This document shows positions 10,428 through 22,143 of a DNA stretch of 64,000 nucleotides, piece after piece; the first letter of the stretch is position 1, and each line of letters starts with the position of its first letter. The notes beneath the pieces were generated by a model that saw only the letters and a list, made by a program, of their open reading frames with translations, searched no databases and was not told the origin of the DNA. A program made the position numbers and the translations under genes. This DNA comes from Azolla caroliniana. Lineage: Eukaryota > Polypodiophyta. Where the stretch lies: contig JBHGNT010000006.1 of the NCBI GenBank assembly GCA_043228905.1, forward strand, positions 20,274,001-20,338,000, in the 5' to 3' direction.

Positions 10428-10872
10428 TGTGAATGTAAACGTGCGGAAGTGTTAGACAGAACCGGCTCAACCGGATAGCAATAGAGAATAAGAGGTTTAG
10501 TGGAGAAGCTTAATACACAGAGAGAGTATACACAAGAGAGACAGAGAGAGGAGAACGTAAACGTTTATTTAAAAATAACTCTACAACTATGTACATACAA
10601 CATGCTAAACATCACTATTTATACAAGTTCATAAAGGACTGACAGGTACTTCAATATTCCTATGTGCGACTGACACTTACTACGAGACAATGATTACCTA
10701 GTAGTCTAGGCTACTACTATGCTTCTGGTTCCCGCTCGAATCTGGCTCTCTGATCCGTCTCCCCGATCTGGCCGGTTGTTTCTAGATACTGATCCGACTC
10801 ATCCTTCTGGATGCCAATCCGGCTTAGGCTTCTTTAGCCGATCCGGATTCGGTTGAGCTTGCTCAGTCAACA
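10428..10872 (-). repeat. 5' LTR of Copia-beta
   Basis: 445 bp; it matches 4926-5393 with scattered substitutions and indels. It ends GTCAACA before the target duplication CATCC at 10873. Confidence 0.88.
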
Positions 10873-11609
10873 CATCCGAACTAATCCTATCGGTGTTCGC
10901 ATGGTAGTGATGTCTTGGCTCTCCACAACTAGTTGGAATTGGTCATACCCAGAGTATAGGTCTCCGATGGAGTATATCGCGCGACCGACAAACGCTTCTG
11001 CAAATTCGTCCACTATCGGACCGACTCCAGAGTTCCGGATCGTGACCTAGTTCACCGGTTGCAAATCTTGAATAAACCGGAGTGACCCGTTCTTCTTCGC
11101 AACCGTAAACCATCGATTTGAGTACGGAGCGTTTGATAGCTCTAGAATCCCTACCACCACCTTCTCCTTGAGCAAGTCAATGATTTTCGGAATATGCGCC
11201 CGTGGCACCGGAATCGGTTTCAGGTTCCACAACACATGATCAATCGTGAAGATCACCATTGGCTCCACTATCTTCGGATCAACGCACCCTATCTCTCTCG
11301 ATGTGAATGCAAATGCTCTTCCATGCTGCTCCAACATCTCACGAAACCGTTCTTCTTCATTTTGTGAGAGGAAACCACCTCCACCAATTCAAGTTTTTTC
11401 TGGGTCTCATCCGTGAAGGCATGTCCGATATCCACGAACTTCCGAAGTGTCGGATCTCCTGAGACTTCTTTCCTCTTTTGTTCGCTATTAGGGGGTAGCG
11501 GTCCTGTGGCCGGTTTCACTTTCTTTTCCATCGTCTTATATTTCATACATACCATTGCTTCTTCTTTGCGGAGCGCATCCAACCCCATTTTCTCAATGAT
11601 CTTGTACAT
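10873..11609 (-). pseudogene. Gypsy-1a RT N-terminal part and linker (decayed)
   Basis: 11047-11337 encodes the RT fingers (KPIPVPRAHIPKIIDLLKEK, then GSLRFIQDLQPVN). 11289-11609 encodes the upstream linker (YKTMEKKVKPATGPLPPNS), in an overlapping frame that shows a frameshift between them. A further stretch at 10873-11046 carries the YSIGDLYSGYDQFQL region out of frame. It joins the RT at 4925 across the Copia-beta insertion. Confidence 0.8.
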
Positions 11610-11923
11610 CTCGACCTATTCCACTGGAACTACCTGGTCTCCTTGGCTATTCTCTTCTGCAAGCTCTTCAAGCCGTTGTAGCGTGCTCCCATAGAACACT
11701 TCTTTGACTACTCCCACAATTTCTTCGTCTTCTTTTATTATTAATGCAGACCGTAACTCATCTTGCACCTTTCAGAATTCTTTCTTCATTACTCCGGTTA
11801 CGGCCGTGTACATAGATGCCCCATCTGTACTGATTCGTACTTGTTTTGCTCTGAGGGTTTTCTTCATGTATGGGGTATCAGGGCTTCTCAGACTATTACT
11901 TCCCCACTCCGCAACAATTTACT

Positions 11924-12190
11924 TTAAAAATCCATTTTTGTTTGGGACAATAGCTCTCTCTTGTTCCTTTTGTGATTTGATGGCACAATTAGGAATTGGA
12001 CGGTTTCCCCCCCGCTTTGGCTCCGAATTCGTGCAAAAGCCGCTCCTCTATTGAGCACCTTTGTCTCCATCCGTGAAGCTGTGATAAAGGGTTGCCCGAG
12101 GATCACGGAGTGTGAAACCTCATCTTGCACGAAGAAATTTTGGTCAATCTCCACATCTCCCATTTTCACCATCACATCCGGACAAGCCAC
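11924..12190 (-). pseudogene. Gypsy-1a protease C-terminal part, ending at the pro/pol junction
   Basis: 88 open residues: MGDVEIDQNFFVQDEVSHS, LGQPFITASRMETKV, ending ...MDF and a stop at 11924. The flap and C-terminal lobe of the retropepsin-like domain are readable. The stop overlaps the sequence GGATTTTTA (11925-11933) that is conserved at this place in Gypsy-1b and Gypsy-3. In this copy the first arm of the following hairpin (CGGACTGTT in Gypsy-1b) has changed to TAAATTGTT, so the hairpin is lost. Confidence 0.75.
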
Positions 12191-13120
12191 AAATAAATCT
12201 TCTGTTGCTTTAGTGGCTGCTCAGATCTTCCATTCATGATTAGTGTTAATAGGCCACTTCCCCTTCTGGTAGAACTCATTGGACATCAAATTGATCTCCA
12301 ATCCGTGATCAATCAATGCTAGTATGGGCTCTTTGATGTTTCTGATAAACGGTTGCCCGAGGATCACGGAGTGTGAGACCTCATCTTGCACGAAGAAATT
12401 TTGGTCAATCTCCACATCTCCCATTTTCACCGTCACATCCGGACAAGCCGCAAATAAATCTTCTATTGCTTTAGTGGTTGCCCGGATCTTCCATCCATGA
12501 TTAGTGTTAATAGGCCACTTCCCCTTCCGGTAGAACTCGTTGGACATCAAATTGATCTCCAATCCGTGATCAATCAATGCTAGTACGGGCTCTTTGATGT
12601 TTCCGATAAACAGTTGCCCGAGGATCATGGAGTGTGAGACCTCATCTTGCACGAAGAAATTTTGGTCAATCTCCACATCTCCCATTTTCACCGTCACATC
12701 CGGACAAGCTGCAAATAAATCTTCTATTGCTTTAGTGGTTGCCCGGATCTTCCATCCATGATTAGTGTTAATAGGCCACTTCCCCTTCCGGTAGAACTCG
12801 TTGGACATCAAATTGATCTCCAATCCGTGATCAATCAATGCTAGTACGGGCTCTTTGATGTTTCCGATAAACAGTTGCCCGAGGATCATGGAGTGTGAGA
12901 CCTCATCTTGCACGAAGAAATTTTGGTCAATCTCCACATCTCCCATTTTCACCGTCACATCCGGACAAGCTGCAAATAAATCTTCTATTGCTTTAGTGGT
13001 TGCCCGGATCTTCCATCCATGATTAGTGTTAATAGGCCACTTCCCCTTCCGGTAGAACTCGTTGGACATCAAATTGATCTCCAATCCGTGATCAATCAAT
13101 GCTAGTACGGGCTCTTTGAT
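12080..13120 (-). repeat. Four-copy 261-bp tandem array of the Gypsy-1a protease segment
   Basis: The same 261-bp unit (87 codons) is repeated about four times: the landmark GTTGCCCGAGG recurs at 12091 and 12352, and TTCCGATAA-type landmarks at 12340, 12601 and 12862. Each unit encodes most of the retropepsin-like domain, including ALIDHGLEINLMS, INTNHGWKIRATTK and MGDVEIDQNFFVQ. The frame stays open through 12221-13099 (292 residues). Gypsy-1b and Gypsy-3 have one copy. Copies differ by only a few bases, so the expansion is younger than the element. Confidence 0.9.
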
Positions 13121-14247
13121 GTTTTTGATTTGGATTGGAGTCTCCGTAGTTGCGCGTGCCTAGTGTGGCCTTGTGTAGTGGGAGTTCGGAATTTCATCCT
13201 CCACTTCGGTATCATTCATTAGAATGGTATTTGCATTCACCCTTGGAGCATTTTCCTCTGTATTTTGTCTTTTTTTCTTCACGAGATCCACAAGAAGATT
13301 GTGGAACTCCTTTGCTATTTTGAGTAATTCCCGAAGCGAAAAATCTACCTGGCTATCAAGGATTCTCTCCTCGAACACCTTTTTAAAGTCCGTTCGTTGC
13401 TTGGTGTCCGAAGCAAGTTTGAATGCCGGAATTGTTTTTCCTTTCCCCTTCCCTTCGGAGTTCCAGCTCTCCGGTGTCTTTGTTGGTCCGGCCGCATCAT
13501 CCGTGCACCGTAGTTTCTCATCTACATACACCTCATGTAATTGGCATAGGGCGTACACACTATTCTTATCAACAGGGCACTCCCATCCCGTAGCTTCTCG
13601 GATGCCTTCCGCGGTGCTTCGGATCTCATTAGAGTCAGTCTTCTTGGGGACTTCTGGCCAAAAAGACGCCTTTGCTCCAGAGGACTCACCCACACATATC
13701 CCCGTGGTTGTCGCATAATTGCTTTTCACCGTTATTTTCTCTTCTAGGACCTTTTTCATGCCGCCTTTTCAGAAGTTCAGTCGGAGTGGCTTCCGAGAGT
13801 CCATCGAATGAATCCGATTTCCCTCGTAGTAGATAAGATCTCGTCGTAGCGCCTCCTTGTGCTCATCGCAATCCCTCCGATCATGTTCGGTGCTATGACA
13901 CTATATGCATCGACGGTCCATATACTTGGAACTTGTGGGACGGTCATCCGACTTCTTCACTATCGCGATTTTCAGATTCTCCATCTCCTTCAGCAACTGC
14001 TCCACCGTGGTTGCATCGATTCCCTTCTCGGTCGTAGTCTCCCGAGCCCACGGTTGATGGTTTTCCAATCCGGATCTTGGTTTCAGAATTGGTTTTGAAA
14101 CCGTCTTTTCTTCACTACCAAGCCATTGCCCCCTCTTTGTGTATCACGCGACAATGTCCCACACGTTTTCCCATGTATTGGTGAGGCCACTCTCAGTACT
14201 GGTGTCCTCTAGAAGCATTCCAAGATCTTTCCGGTCCCGGACATCCA
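13121..14247 (-). pseudogene. Gypsy-1a gag C-terminal half and gag-protease linker
   Basis: 13160-13759 is open (199 residues) and matches the Gypsy-1b region after the zinc knuckle (ATGWECPVDKNSVYALCQLH, LRELLKIAKEFHNLLVDLV, ending NSHYTRPH). 13760-14247 carries the central gag and knuckle region with several stops; the first knuckle residues are damaged. At 14247 it is interrupted by Gypsy-2 with the target duplication ATCCA, and gag resumes at 31014. Confidence 0.8.
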
Positions 14248-14707
14248 TGTTGCCGGTTGGCAAGAAGGCTTAAGGAGGTCCAAAACAGAGTGTGAAAGGA
14301 ATAGTTTATTCGGGAACTATTGTAATTAGTAGTCTTAAAATATATAGTAATATATGAGAAGATGTGGACGGGCGGACCGGAATCGGTATGCCGATCCGGA
14401 TCCGGATCGATCCCGAAAAGGTGCCGGTTGGCACCGTTTTGTATTTCGCACCGGAGACCTATATAAAGGCCCGGTTACAATGTAATCGAGAGTGGATAAT
14501 TAATAGAACTTATTGCTTTAATCTTTCAGCATTGATTACTGTTCTGTGCTTATTGTATATCTTACGCGTGTTAATGATGTATTCTTAAGTAATCGATTAA
14601 GGTCTAGTTAAGCGGTGTGCCGTAAGTCATTCTGTCGTACCACCCTTTGGTGAAGTGTCGTAAATGGACAACCTGTGTTAGGCTGTTGTCCAGCCCTAGG
14701 AGTAACA
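14248..14707 (+). repeat. 5' LTR of Gypsy-2
   Basis: It begins TGTTGCCGG and ends GGAGTAACA. A TATA box TATATAAA lies at 14460-14467, about 210 bp from the LTR start. A possible primer-binding site (TTTGGCGACCACGATTCC) follows at about 14713-14730; I did not assign the tRNA. Confidence 0.9.
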
Positions 14708-14827
14708 CAGTTTTTGGCGACCACGATTCCTGCACAATCGCAATGAACAACGACAGGAATGGATGACTAGGCCAACAGACGACCCGGTTACGGAGAGAGC
14801 ACGAAGACTTGCTGAACAGAGAAGGCG

Positions 14828-15767
14828 GTGAGAGGCTTTCCAGCAAGTAGTGGAAGAAATCCGAATGGATCGATCATTTTCCAAAGTGATCCGGAAAGTG
14901 ACGGAGGAGTTGCTCCGTTTGCAACAAAACGCCTACCGGACGAAGGAAGCAGCTTAAGCAGTCTCCGGGAAGCTGAAACCCTTCTCCAGGCCTTGGCCGG
15001 AAGAGACGGCGAATCCGAAGCATTTTCAGTGCTAGAATCGGATTCGGAAGGGGGTTACAGCGCGCACACGAACTATCGCAACAGTAACGACACCCCAGGA
15101 GGACCGGAGGACGAGGAGTCAGATACATTACCGACACCGGAACTAGAGTTGGCAAACCGGGAACTTCCGGCACTAGACGTGGAGCAACCTCCGGAGACGG
15201 AAAAAGACTAGCAAAAACCTCCAACACCGGAAGTAGAGCCGACAACACCAAGGGAAGACCGACAAAGACCTCCGACGTCGACGAAACAGCAGGAAAGACC
15301 ACCGACACCGCCAACCCGCGTATCGACACCGGACGACGACATGCCGTTCCAGTACTCCAAGTATAGGGATGATCCGGACGCGGAGGCTCATGTTCACACG
15401 TTTCAACAAACATGGGAGGCGAACCATGTGTCACAATGGTTAACCGCGGTAGAAGAGGAGCGATCTAAGATAGCCGAATTCGGCGTGACATTGGAAGGAC
15501 CGGCCGCCAGATGGCACCAGACGCAGGATCACAGCACCATCACCACCTTTGCGGACCTGAAAGATAAATTCTTGAACTTCTTTTAGAAGGAGGTGGACCA
15601 GAGAGAAATGGTGGGCCTATTTTATACCATCCGGCAGGACCCCGGGGAGAGCATTCCGCAGTTCGTCATCCGGTTTCAATGGATGCACAGTCAGCTTACC
15701 CGCACACCTCCGGAGGAAGAAACACGGGCTATATTCTTAGCCGCGCTTCGGGAACCTTTACGAACGG
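14828..15767 (+). pseudogene. gag: Gypsy-2 gag, N-terminal half
   Basis: 14828-15211 encodes an acidic, Ser/Pro-rich N-terminal region (EDEESDTLPTPELELANREL). After a stop, 15341-15775 encodes the retrotransposon gag domain: FQYSKYRDDPDAEAHVHTF, GPAARWHQTQDHSTI, FADLKDKFLNFF, a stop at about 15584, then VDQREMVGLFYTIRQDPGES and EETRAIFLAALREPL. The order and spacing match the capsid domain of plant gypsy elements. A Gypsy-3-type solo LTR inserted at 15768 splits the frame, which continues at 16893. Confidence 0.82.
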
Positions 15768-16892
15768 TGTCGTGAAGATCCGTCACTATGCACGGATCGT
15801 GAGGCGGAACCGTTGGGGTTTTGGACCGGAAGGATTCAAAGTCGGTACAAGCTTTGGCGCAAGCTTTGGCGAGAAAGTACTTAAGATAGATTGGGAAAGA
15901 GAGAAGTTGAGATTAAACGATTGAGAGAGATTGATTGAACTTTTATCTTTGGATTTAAGAAACAAGTTACACAATCAATTTGATAACGAATTTCTTCTTC
16001 TTAATTTCATAACAAAAAGAAAACGTGTTTTTTCTCCTCCCCCTTCCTTCTTTTATAGATGCTCTCATGCATATGATGCATGTGAGGGTACAAGACATGC
16101 ATAATTTGCATGTTTGCCATCTGGCGCTTATGTATTACATGTGGTGCATGATAACCATGTTACTCATTTTAGCTCTTATGTATGAGAATTTACATGTAAA
16201 AGTACAATGATAGAAATATAATTTCAACTAAATGGCATGGCTTAATGGTAAGCCAATTGACTCCTAACTCGGAGGTGCAAGGTTTGAATCCTTACTTGCC
16301 CTCCTTGTATATGTATATATGTATATATATTTATATATTTATTTATATAGTCGTCGGACGCCGGTTCGTCGAATGCCGTCGGTTACCGGTGCCTCGCCAG
16401 ATGCCGTCGTCTCACCGGTGTCGGATTGCCGCCGGATGTCGTCGCTGGATTGCCGTCGGATGCTGGTGTCTCACTGCCGCCGGATCACCGGCTCCATCGC
16501 CGGTCCGGGTTTGGTTGGCCAAAACCCTTTACGAGTAGCTAGCCCACCTCCACTCTTAGTTCAAGTTACCTTATACTCTCTATGCTCCACACATAGACAC
16601 AAAGATAATATCTTTTGCTCTACCTTATATATGATGAGAGCCATATTTGTCGTGCGTATGTGGGATATCTCACAATTTTCTCTTTTCCTTTCACAAACTT
16701 TATACCCTCATATCTTGACATTTAGTTGTCCGTTTCTCGTGTAATAAAGTGCATTCGAAACCTCCATCATTTTGTACTTAGATATTAAATTGATTTAAAA
16801 TGTTATCTTCACAATTATTGTATTATGTGATTCATACTCGATTTTGTACGTTTTATGGGATTTTCACACTATTGCCGAAAATCTTCACGACA
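15768..16892 (-). repeat. Solo LTR of the Gypsy-3 family
   Basis: 1125 bp starting TGTCGTGAAGATCC and ending ATCTTCACGACA, so the outermost 11 bases are perfect inverted repeats. A perfect 4-bp duplication ACGG flanks it (15764-15767 and 16893-16896). The orientation was taken from the matching LTRs of Gypsy-3. No internal sequence remains, which implies LTR-LTR recombination after insertion into Gypsy-2 gag. A TATA box (TATAAAA, minus strand) lies at 16051-16057. Confidence 0.92.
16238..16291 (+). promoter_or_regulatory. tRNA-like Pol III module in the Gypsy-3-type solo LTR
   Basis: A-box TGGCTTAATGG (16238-16248) fits the tRNA A-box consensus throughout. B-box GGTTTGAATCC (16281-16291) has one change from consensus. 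The starts are 43 nt apart. A D-arm-like GCTT/AAGC stem is present; the acceptor stem is not. Confidence 0.65.
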
Positions 16893-17880
16893 ACGGTATG
16901 CACGGTCATCGACTTTCGCACAAGCACCGTCAACCAAGTCATCGATCGGGTTAGAGAAATGGAGAAAACGAGCTCTTGGCTAACAATGGGAGCCCTCCAA
17001 CGAGCATTACCAATCGATGAGGATCTCCGTTTCCGGCAAGCAATCCAATGCACGACCTGCATGAATTCCAGACACTCGTCACTGGAGTGCACCATGCAGA
17101 CGCACTGCTTACTTTGCCAATCTACGAGCCACATGATGGACCGGTGTGAATATAACTTATTGAATCGGCAAGCACCACCAGTCCAGCAAATTGAGCCACG
17201 TAGCAGCCGAGACTAAGAAGATGTACGATGGCGGCGAGAGGAGCGATATCGACCGGCACAAGATGTCCGGTACGACGATCGGCGAGACAATTATGACCGG
17301 TACAAGAGATATGACAAGTACCAAGATTACAATGGGCGGTACGAGCATCACAACTGGGATCACTCCCCCAGGTATCACCAACGACGGGACGATTACGGGA
17401 GATATGACGACCAACCCCGGCAAGGGTACCGCAACAAAAAGAACTTTAATAAAAAACAGCATTTCAAAAACGGGAGCCACCCACGTGAACCGGAAAAAGG
17501 CGCCTCAAGCAGCCAACCGGACTAGAGTCCCGCAGTTACCACAGGTCCTTCACCGGGTACAGGAAACAATATCGAATCTAGCAATACCCGGAAAGCATAT
17601 TGTTATTATTGTTGGCAAGAAGGACATTATAGTAATCAATGTCCGACAAAGAGCTATGATAAGAGATCGACAGTAAACATGGTAGTCGTCGAAGTCGCAG
17701 ACCTACAGCAGGTCACCACAAGGTCGAAGGGCAAGACGACGGAATGGGAGACACAAGAGGCCATCCGGAAACAAGCAACGGAATGGGTGAAAAAGGCAAA
17801 TGAGCGAAACGTAGTAGAACTTGCGGAGCAAAAGGAGAACACCAAAGAGCTCGTCGGTGGCAGTCAGTCCGAAAACGCGA
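16893..17880 (+). pseudogene. gag: Gypsy-2 gag, C-terminal half with zinc knuckles
   Basis: 16893-17216 continues gag and has a Cys/His cluster (CTTCMNSRHSSLECTMQTHC, then CLLCQ and a final CEY). An Arg/Asp/Tyr-rich RNA-binding-like region follows in another frame. At about 17594-17641 a canonical CCHC knuckle reads CYYCWQEGHYSNQC (CX2CX4HX4C). 17679-17888 then encodes a charged linker into protease. Stops and frame changes make this copy non-functional as read. Two distinct Cys-rich modules in one gag is a notable feature. Confidence 0.78.
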
Positions 17881-17891
17881 CATGGTAGGCA

Positions 17892-18830
17892 TTGCAGGAA
17901 TGCCAGATCACGCTGCCGTTAGGACGACTCTTGCAGCTAGTACCAAGATTCACAGAAGGACTCAAGCCCGGCATGACGACAGGCGGCACACCACTGGCTC
18001 CGGCATTCTTCTCAAATCCGGAGGAAGGACCGGCAGTGGTGGACACCAACAGTCCGGCAATTACGGCCATTGTGAAAGGGAAAGAACTCCCTGGCACAAT
18101 AATAGACGGAGGCTCCGGCGTTAGTGTAATAAGCCTCCGGACGTGCGATGCTCTTGGAATCCAAGAGTGGGAGCCATGTCCGTTCTGGCTCCGAATGGCG
18201 GACACAAGCTCGGTGTTACCGACAGGATTAATACGGGACTTAGAAGTGACCATCGGGGGCCACACATTCCGAATCTCAGCCGTAGTTCTCCAGTTGCAGG
18301 CTCAAGGAGCGTACCCATTATTTTTGGGACGCCCTTGGTTAAAGACGACACACATCAAGCAAAACTGGAGGAGGAATATGATTACGTTCCGGCGGGGAAA
18401 AGCGAAGGTACGGGTACCAACACAACCAATGAAGGGCACCGGCAAGGATCTGACACCGTTATATGCGGAGTGCGTCAATATGCTGGAAGGATTAGCAGAC
18501 GAAGAAGAAGATCAGTACTTGCTGGAGAACCCGAAGATTGTACCCCTATTCGAAATTGACGTCGTCGAAGCAGTATCACCCTACTTACTGCAACTGGATG
18601 GAACCGAAATGGAACCAGATAAAGAAGCAATCCGGGAGTTACGGCAAGCACAGGAGGCGTTGGAAAGGGAAATGGCCGTATCACAGCACGTAAAAGCGTC
18701 TCAATTAGAAGAGGTAAATCTAGGAACGGCGGAGGAGGCAAAACCGGTGCTCATCGCCAAAGAAATGAATGCAGAGAACAAAACGGCGATAATTACACTC
18801 CTCAACGAGTTTCACGACGTATTTGCCTAG
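17892..18830 (+). pseudogene. Gypsy-2 aspartic protease and linker
   Basis: 312 open residues. The retropepsin-like core has IIDGGSGVSVISLRTCDALG (catalytic Asp in D-G-G, where D-S/T-G is usual) at about residue 75. The flap region and GAYPLFLGRPWLKTTH at about residue 140 follow. The rest is a charged linker leading into RT, which begins after a stop at 18828. The protease would cleave the polyprotein during particle maturation. Confidence 0.82.
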
Positions 18831-18863
18831 TCTTACGAGGATATGAGAGGGCTGGATCATTAG

Positions 18864-20150
18864 TTGTATCAGCACCAGATACATCTGAGCAAAGACGCCA
18901 AGCCGATAGCACAACGTCGGTACCGGATGAACCCAAACTACGCTGCCAAAGTCAAGGAGGAAATCGACAAATTGCTGAGGGTTGGCTTCATCCGTCCTGT
19001 AAAGAAATCTACATGGCTGAGCCCGATCGTAGTCGTACCGAAGAAGAACAACAAAATTAGAGTTTGTGTCAACTACCGGAAGCTCAATGTGGCAACGGTA
19101 ACGGATGCATTTCCACTTCCGTTTACGGATGGAGTTTTGGATGCCGTCGCAGGCCATGAAGTCTACAGTTTCTTAGACGGATTCAGTGGGTATAATCAGA
19201 TCCGGATGCACCCTGATGATCAAGAGAAAACGGCTTTCGTCACCGAATGGGGAGTGTTTGTTGCCGTGGTGATGATGTTCGGACTTAAAACGGCACCGAC
19301 AACATTCCAACGGATCATCATGGAGATCTTTGGCGAATACATAATGGCTTTTATGCAGGTGTTCCTTGACGACTTCGCCATCTATAGCCGAGAAGAAGAT
19401 CATTTGCAGCACCTTAGACTATGTTTAGAGAAGTGTAGGGCGTACCGGCTAAGCCTGAATCCGGCGAAGTGTGTATTTGGAGTGTCCAACGGAATGCTAC
19501 TAGGGCATATTGTGAGCAAGGAAGGCATTGTTGTAGATCCAGACAAAGTAAAAGCAATCCTGGAGGCACCGGCACCAACAATGGCAAAGGCATTGAGCCG
19601 TCTCTTAGGACAAATCCGTTGGCATAGCCAAATGCTCTGGTATTTGGCGGACCTAGCTACACCACTGCATGTTGCGGTACACCGAACATCGTTCCAGTGG
19701 ACCAACACCGAAGATAAGGTGTACCAGGCACTCAAAGTTCTATTGTCGCAAGCGCCGGTAGTGCAACCCCCGGATTGGGTGAAGGAATTTCATGTGTTCG
19801 TGGATGCGTCCGACATTGCAATCGGGAGTGCGCTGATGCAACTTACGGAGCCAAGATGGTACCGGCCTGTATATTACGCAAGCCGAAAGTTATCCCAAGC
19901 CGAACGAAATTACTCGACCACGGAAAGGGAAGCTTTGGGCATGATCTACAACGTAACAAAATTCAGGCACTATTTATTGGGGAGAAAATTTTCCTTTCAT
20001 GTAGATCATTCGGCACTCCTCTACCTAGTATCCAAAGCGTCACTTACCGGTAAGTTGGCCCGGTGGACTTTGCTGTTGCAGGAGTTCTAGTTCGAGATAT
20101 TCCACCGACCCGGTATACAGCATGCGGTAGCAGATTATCTAAGCCAATTA
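18864..20150 (+). pseudogene. Gypsy-2 reverse transcriptase and RNase H
   Basis: An open piece to 20090 (408 residues): fingers (KPIAQRRYRMNPNYAAKVKE, LSPIVVVPKKNNKIRVCVNY), palm (FLDGFSGYNQIRMHPDDQEK with the first catalytic Asp; VFLDDFAIYSR with the Asp pair), thumb, and RNase H with HVFVDASDIAIGSAL, YSTTEREALGMIY and FHVDHSALLYL. After a stop at 20088 the last RNase H motif (HAVADYLSQLDSG) follows at about 20120-20160. The active-site residues are all still present, so the decay is mainly by nonsense changes. Confidence 0.88.
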
Positions 20151-20162
20151 GATTCCGGTGAA

Positions 20163-21385
20163 ATGGGTGACAAAGTACCGGACGAGTTTCCAGATGCAAA
20201 GCTTTTTCGAATCACCACGGAAACGGCAACAGATGAAACGGTGGCACAAGAAGATAAGTGGCTAACTAATATGCATCAGTTTCTGAGTACCGGATTGCCT
20301 CCGGAGGAGATGAACCGGGACGAGAGGAAGCGCCTGGTGGTACAAAGCCGTCACTTCTGTTTATTACAAGACACGTTGTACCACAAAGGTGCGGACGGTA
20401 TCTAGAGATGAGCAGTGCGCAGCGACGAGAAGGAGATAATACTACGGGAGGCACACTGCGAAGTCGCCGGAGGTCATTATGCCGGGGATGCGACGGCAAG
20501 GAAGATATGGCAAAGTGGCCTATGGTGGCCGACTACATTGAAAGACGTAGTCCAGTATGCGAAAGAGTGTGATCTATGCCAGCGAATGGGCCAACCAACG
20601 GAACAAGCTAGGATGCCGCATCAGCCAGTACTACCGCTAGAACCATTTCAGAAATGGGGACTGGATTTTGTCGGTCCGTTTAAACCACCGTCAATGAGAA
20701 CTGGCAACCGGTATGTGATCGTCGCGACGGACTACTGCACTAAATGGGTGGAAGCCAAAGCCTTACAAGATAACACCGCGGCGTCGACGGCAAAATTCTT
20801 ATATGAATGCATTTTTTGCCAGTATGGATGCCCCATAGAGCTGATAAGTGACCAAGGAGGGCACTTTCTTGGACAGGTAGTGGAGAGCTTGACGTCATTC
20901 TATGCGGTAGTACATAAACGGAGCACCCCGTACTACCCACAAGCCAACGGATTAGCGGAGTCAACAAACAAAACGCTACAGAATATACTGCACAAGATCA
21001 TCAATGAAAATCGGACAGATTGGGACACGAAGCTGCACAATGCGCTCTGGGCTTACCGAACAACGTACAAAACAAGCATCCGAACAACGCCGTTCCAGTT
21101 AGCATTCGGATTAGAGGCAGTCATGCCGGTCGAATTCCAGGTATCGAGGTTACGGAGGCAATTTGGTTAAAGGCTCTGTGTGAACTAGAAGAACACCGAC
21201 TGGAGAGCATCATGCACCTGGAATTGGAACAACGGCGACAGAAAGCGTTTTTAGATCGGCACCGGAAGGGAAACGAGAAAATGTTCGAAATCGGCAAGCC
21301 GGTACTAGTGTTCCAGACCCGGATGGGTAAAATGTCAAGCAAACTACGGTTTAGATGGACCGAACCGTACTTGATCACACACGAG
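20163..21385 (+). pseudogene. Gypsy-2 integrase
   Basis: After a short linker (20163-20405), 20415-21170 holds the HHCC zinc region (HCEVAGGHYAGDAT, then CDLCQRMGQ), and the catalytic D, D, E residues in GLDFVGPFK, ELISDQGGHF and PQANGLAEST. 21170-21385 continues in another frame with KARLDRHRKGNEK-like sequence and FRWTEPYLITHE, the GPY/F-type end. A copia solo LTR inserted at 21386 interrupts it; the last part is at 22144-22440. Confidence 0.86.
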
Positions 21386-22143
21386 TGTTGGGAGATAGGT
21401 CCCTTCGATGGGAAGGGAGAAGAACAGTGCTGATGAACAAACTCGGCCGAAACCGTATGAGGAGTACCTGGCTACGGAGAGTCGGATGGTGCAGACCCGG
21501 TGAGAACTGGATGAGGAGTACCCGGCTGCGGAGAGCCGGATAGTGCAGACCCGGTGAGAACTAGATGAGGAGTACCCGGCTACGGAGAGCCGGATGATGC
21601 AGACCCGGTGAGGACCGGATGAGGAGTACCCGGCTACGGAGAGCCAGATGATGCAGACCCGGTGAGGAGTGCTCACCGGATGAAGAGACATATTAGTAAA
21701 TATGTTTATGAGAGTCCATCATGGCTATATTTGTAAATAGCCAAAAAGTCATATTAGTATAAATATGACTTAGGGCAAACTTCTAGTTAATGTTTGTTAT
21801 TATTCCTGTTGGTGCAAGGAGAGAGAGAGCGCGGAACTGTGTACAGAGAGAGAGAGAGAGAGAGAGAGAAAGAGGTCGTCGCCTTTGTTGTAACCGCCGC
21901 GTGTGGCGAAGATTGTGAGCACGAGGTCGTTGCCTCCGTGAACTCATTGTTGTACATTCTAGCATAGTGATAGTTTGCAGCCTGTGGGCTGCCGTGGTTT
22001 TTCCCTACTTTGGGCTTTCCACGTAAACATCCTGTGTACTCTTCTCCTCTTTGTGTCGTGCGTTTCATTTCCTGTTTTCTATGTATGATTTTAAGCTCGG
22101 TTGTGGCCGAGCATTGTGCATAAGGAGCGTTGAGTTCCCTTCA
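21386..22143 (+). repeat. Solo copia LTR related to the Copia-alpha LTR
   Basis: It begins TGTTGGGAGATAGGTCCC and ends about TTCCCTTCA; roughly 758 bp. It shares blocks with the LTR at 830-1498 in the opposite orientation, including TATAAATATGACTTAGGGC at about 21758 and the GTGGTTTTTCCC block. The surrounding Gypsy-2 integrase reads straight across once it is removed (ITHE then NGSYQLGTLAGEV). The target duplication is unclear: CGAG on the left against CAAG on the right. A (GA)n tract lies at about 21845-21870. Confidence 0.82.
21455..21670 (+). repeat. 54-bp tandem repeat, four copies, in the copia solo LTR
   Basis: The landmark GGCT[A/G]CGGAGAG recurs at 21470, 21524, 21578 and 21632, an exact 54-bp period. 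The unit contains CCGGCTACGGAGAGCCGG, similar to the palindromic core of the 28-bp repeats in the Copia-alpha LTR. Confidence 0.88.

Larger units (their letters stand above)
4926..10872 (-). mobile_element. Copia-beta: complete but decayed Ty1/copia element
   Basis: Both LTRs begin TGTGAATG on the plus strand (4926-5393, 468 bp; 10428-10872, 445 bp). The flanks CATCT (4921-4925) and CATCC (10873-10877) form a 5-bp target duplication with one transition. The domain order on the minus strand is gag, protease, integrase, RT, RNase H, as in copia elements. The coding region is split among several frames. It interrupts the Gypsy-1a RT. The LTR indels point to an old insertion. Confidence 0.9.
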
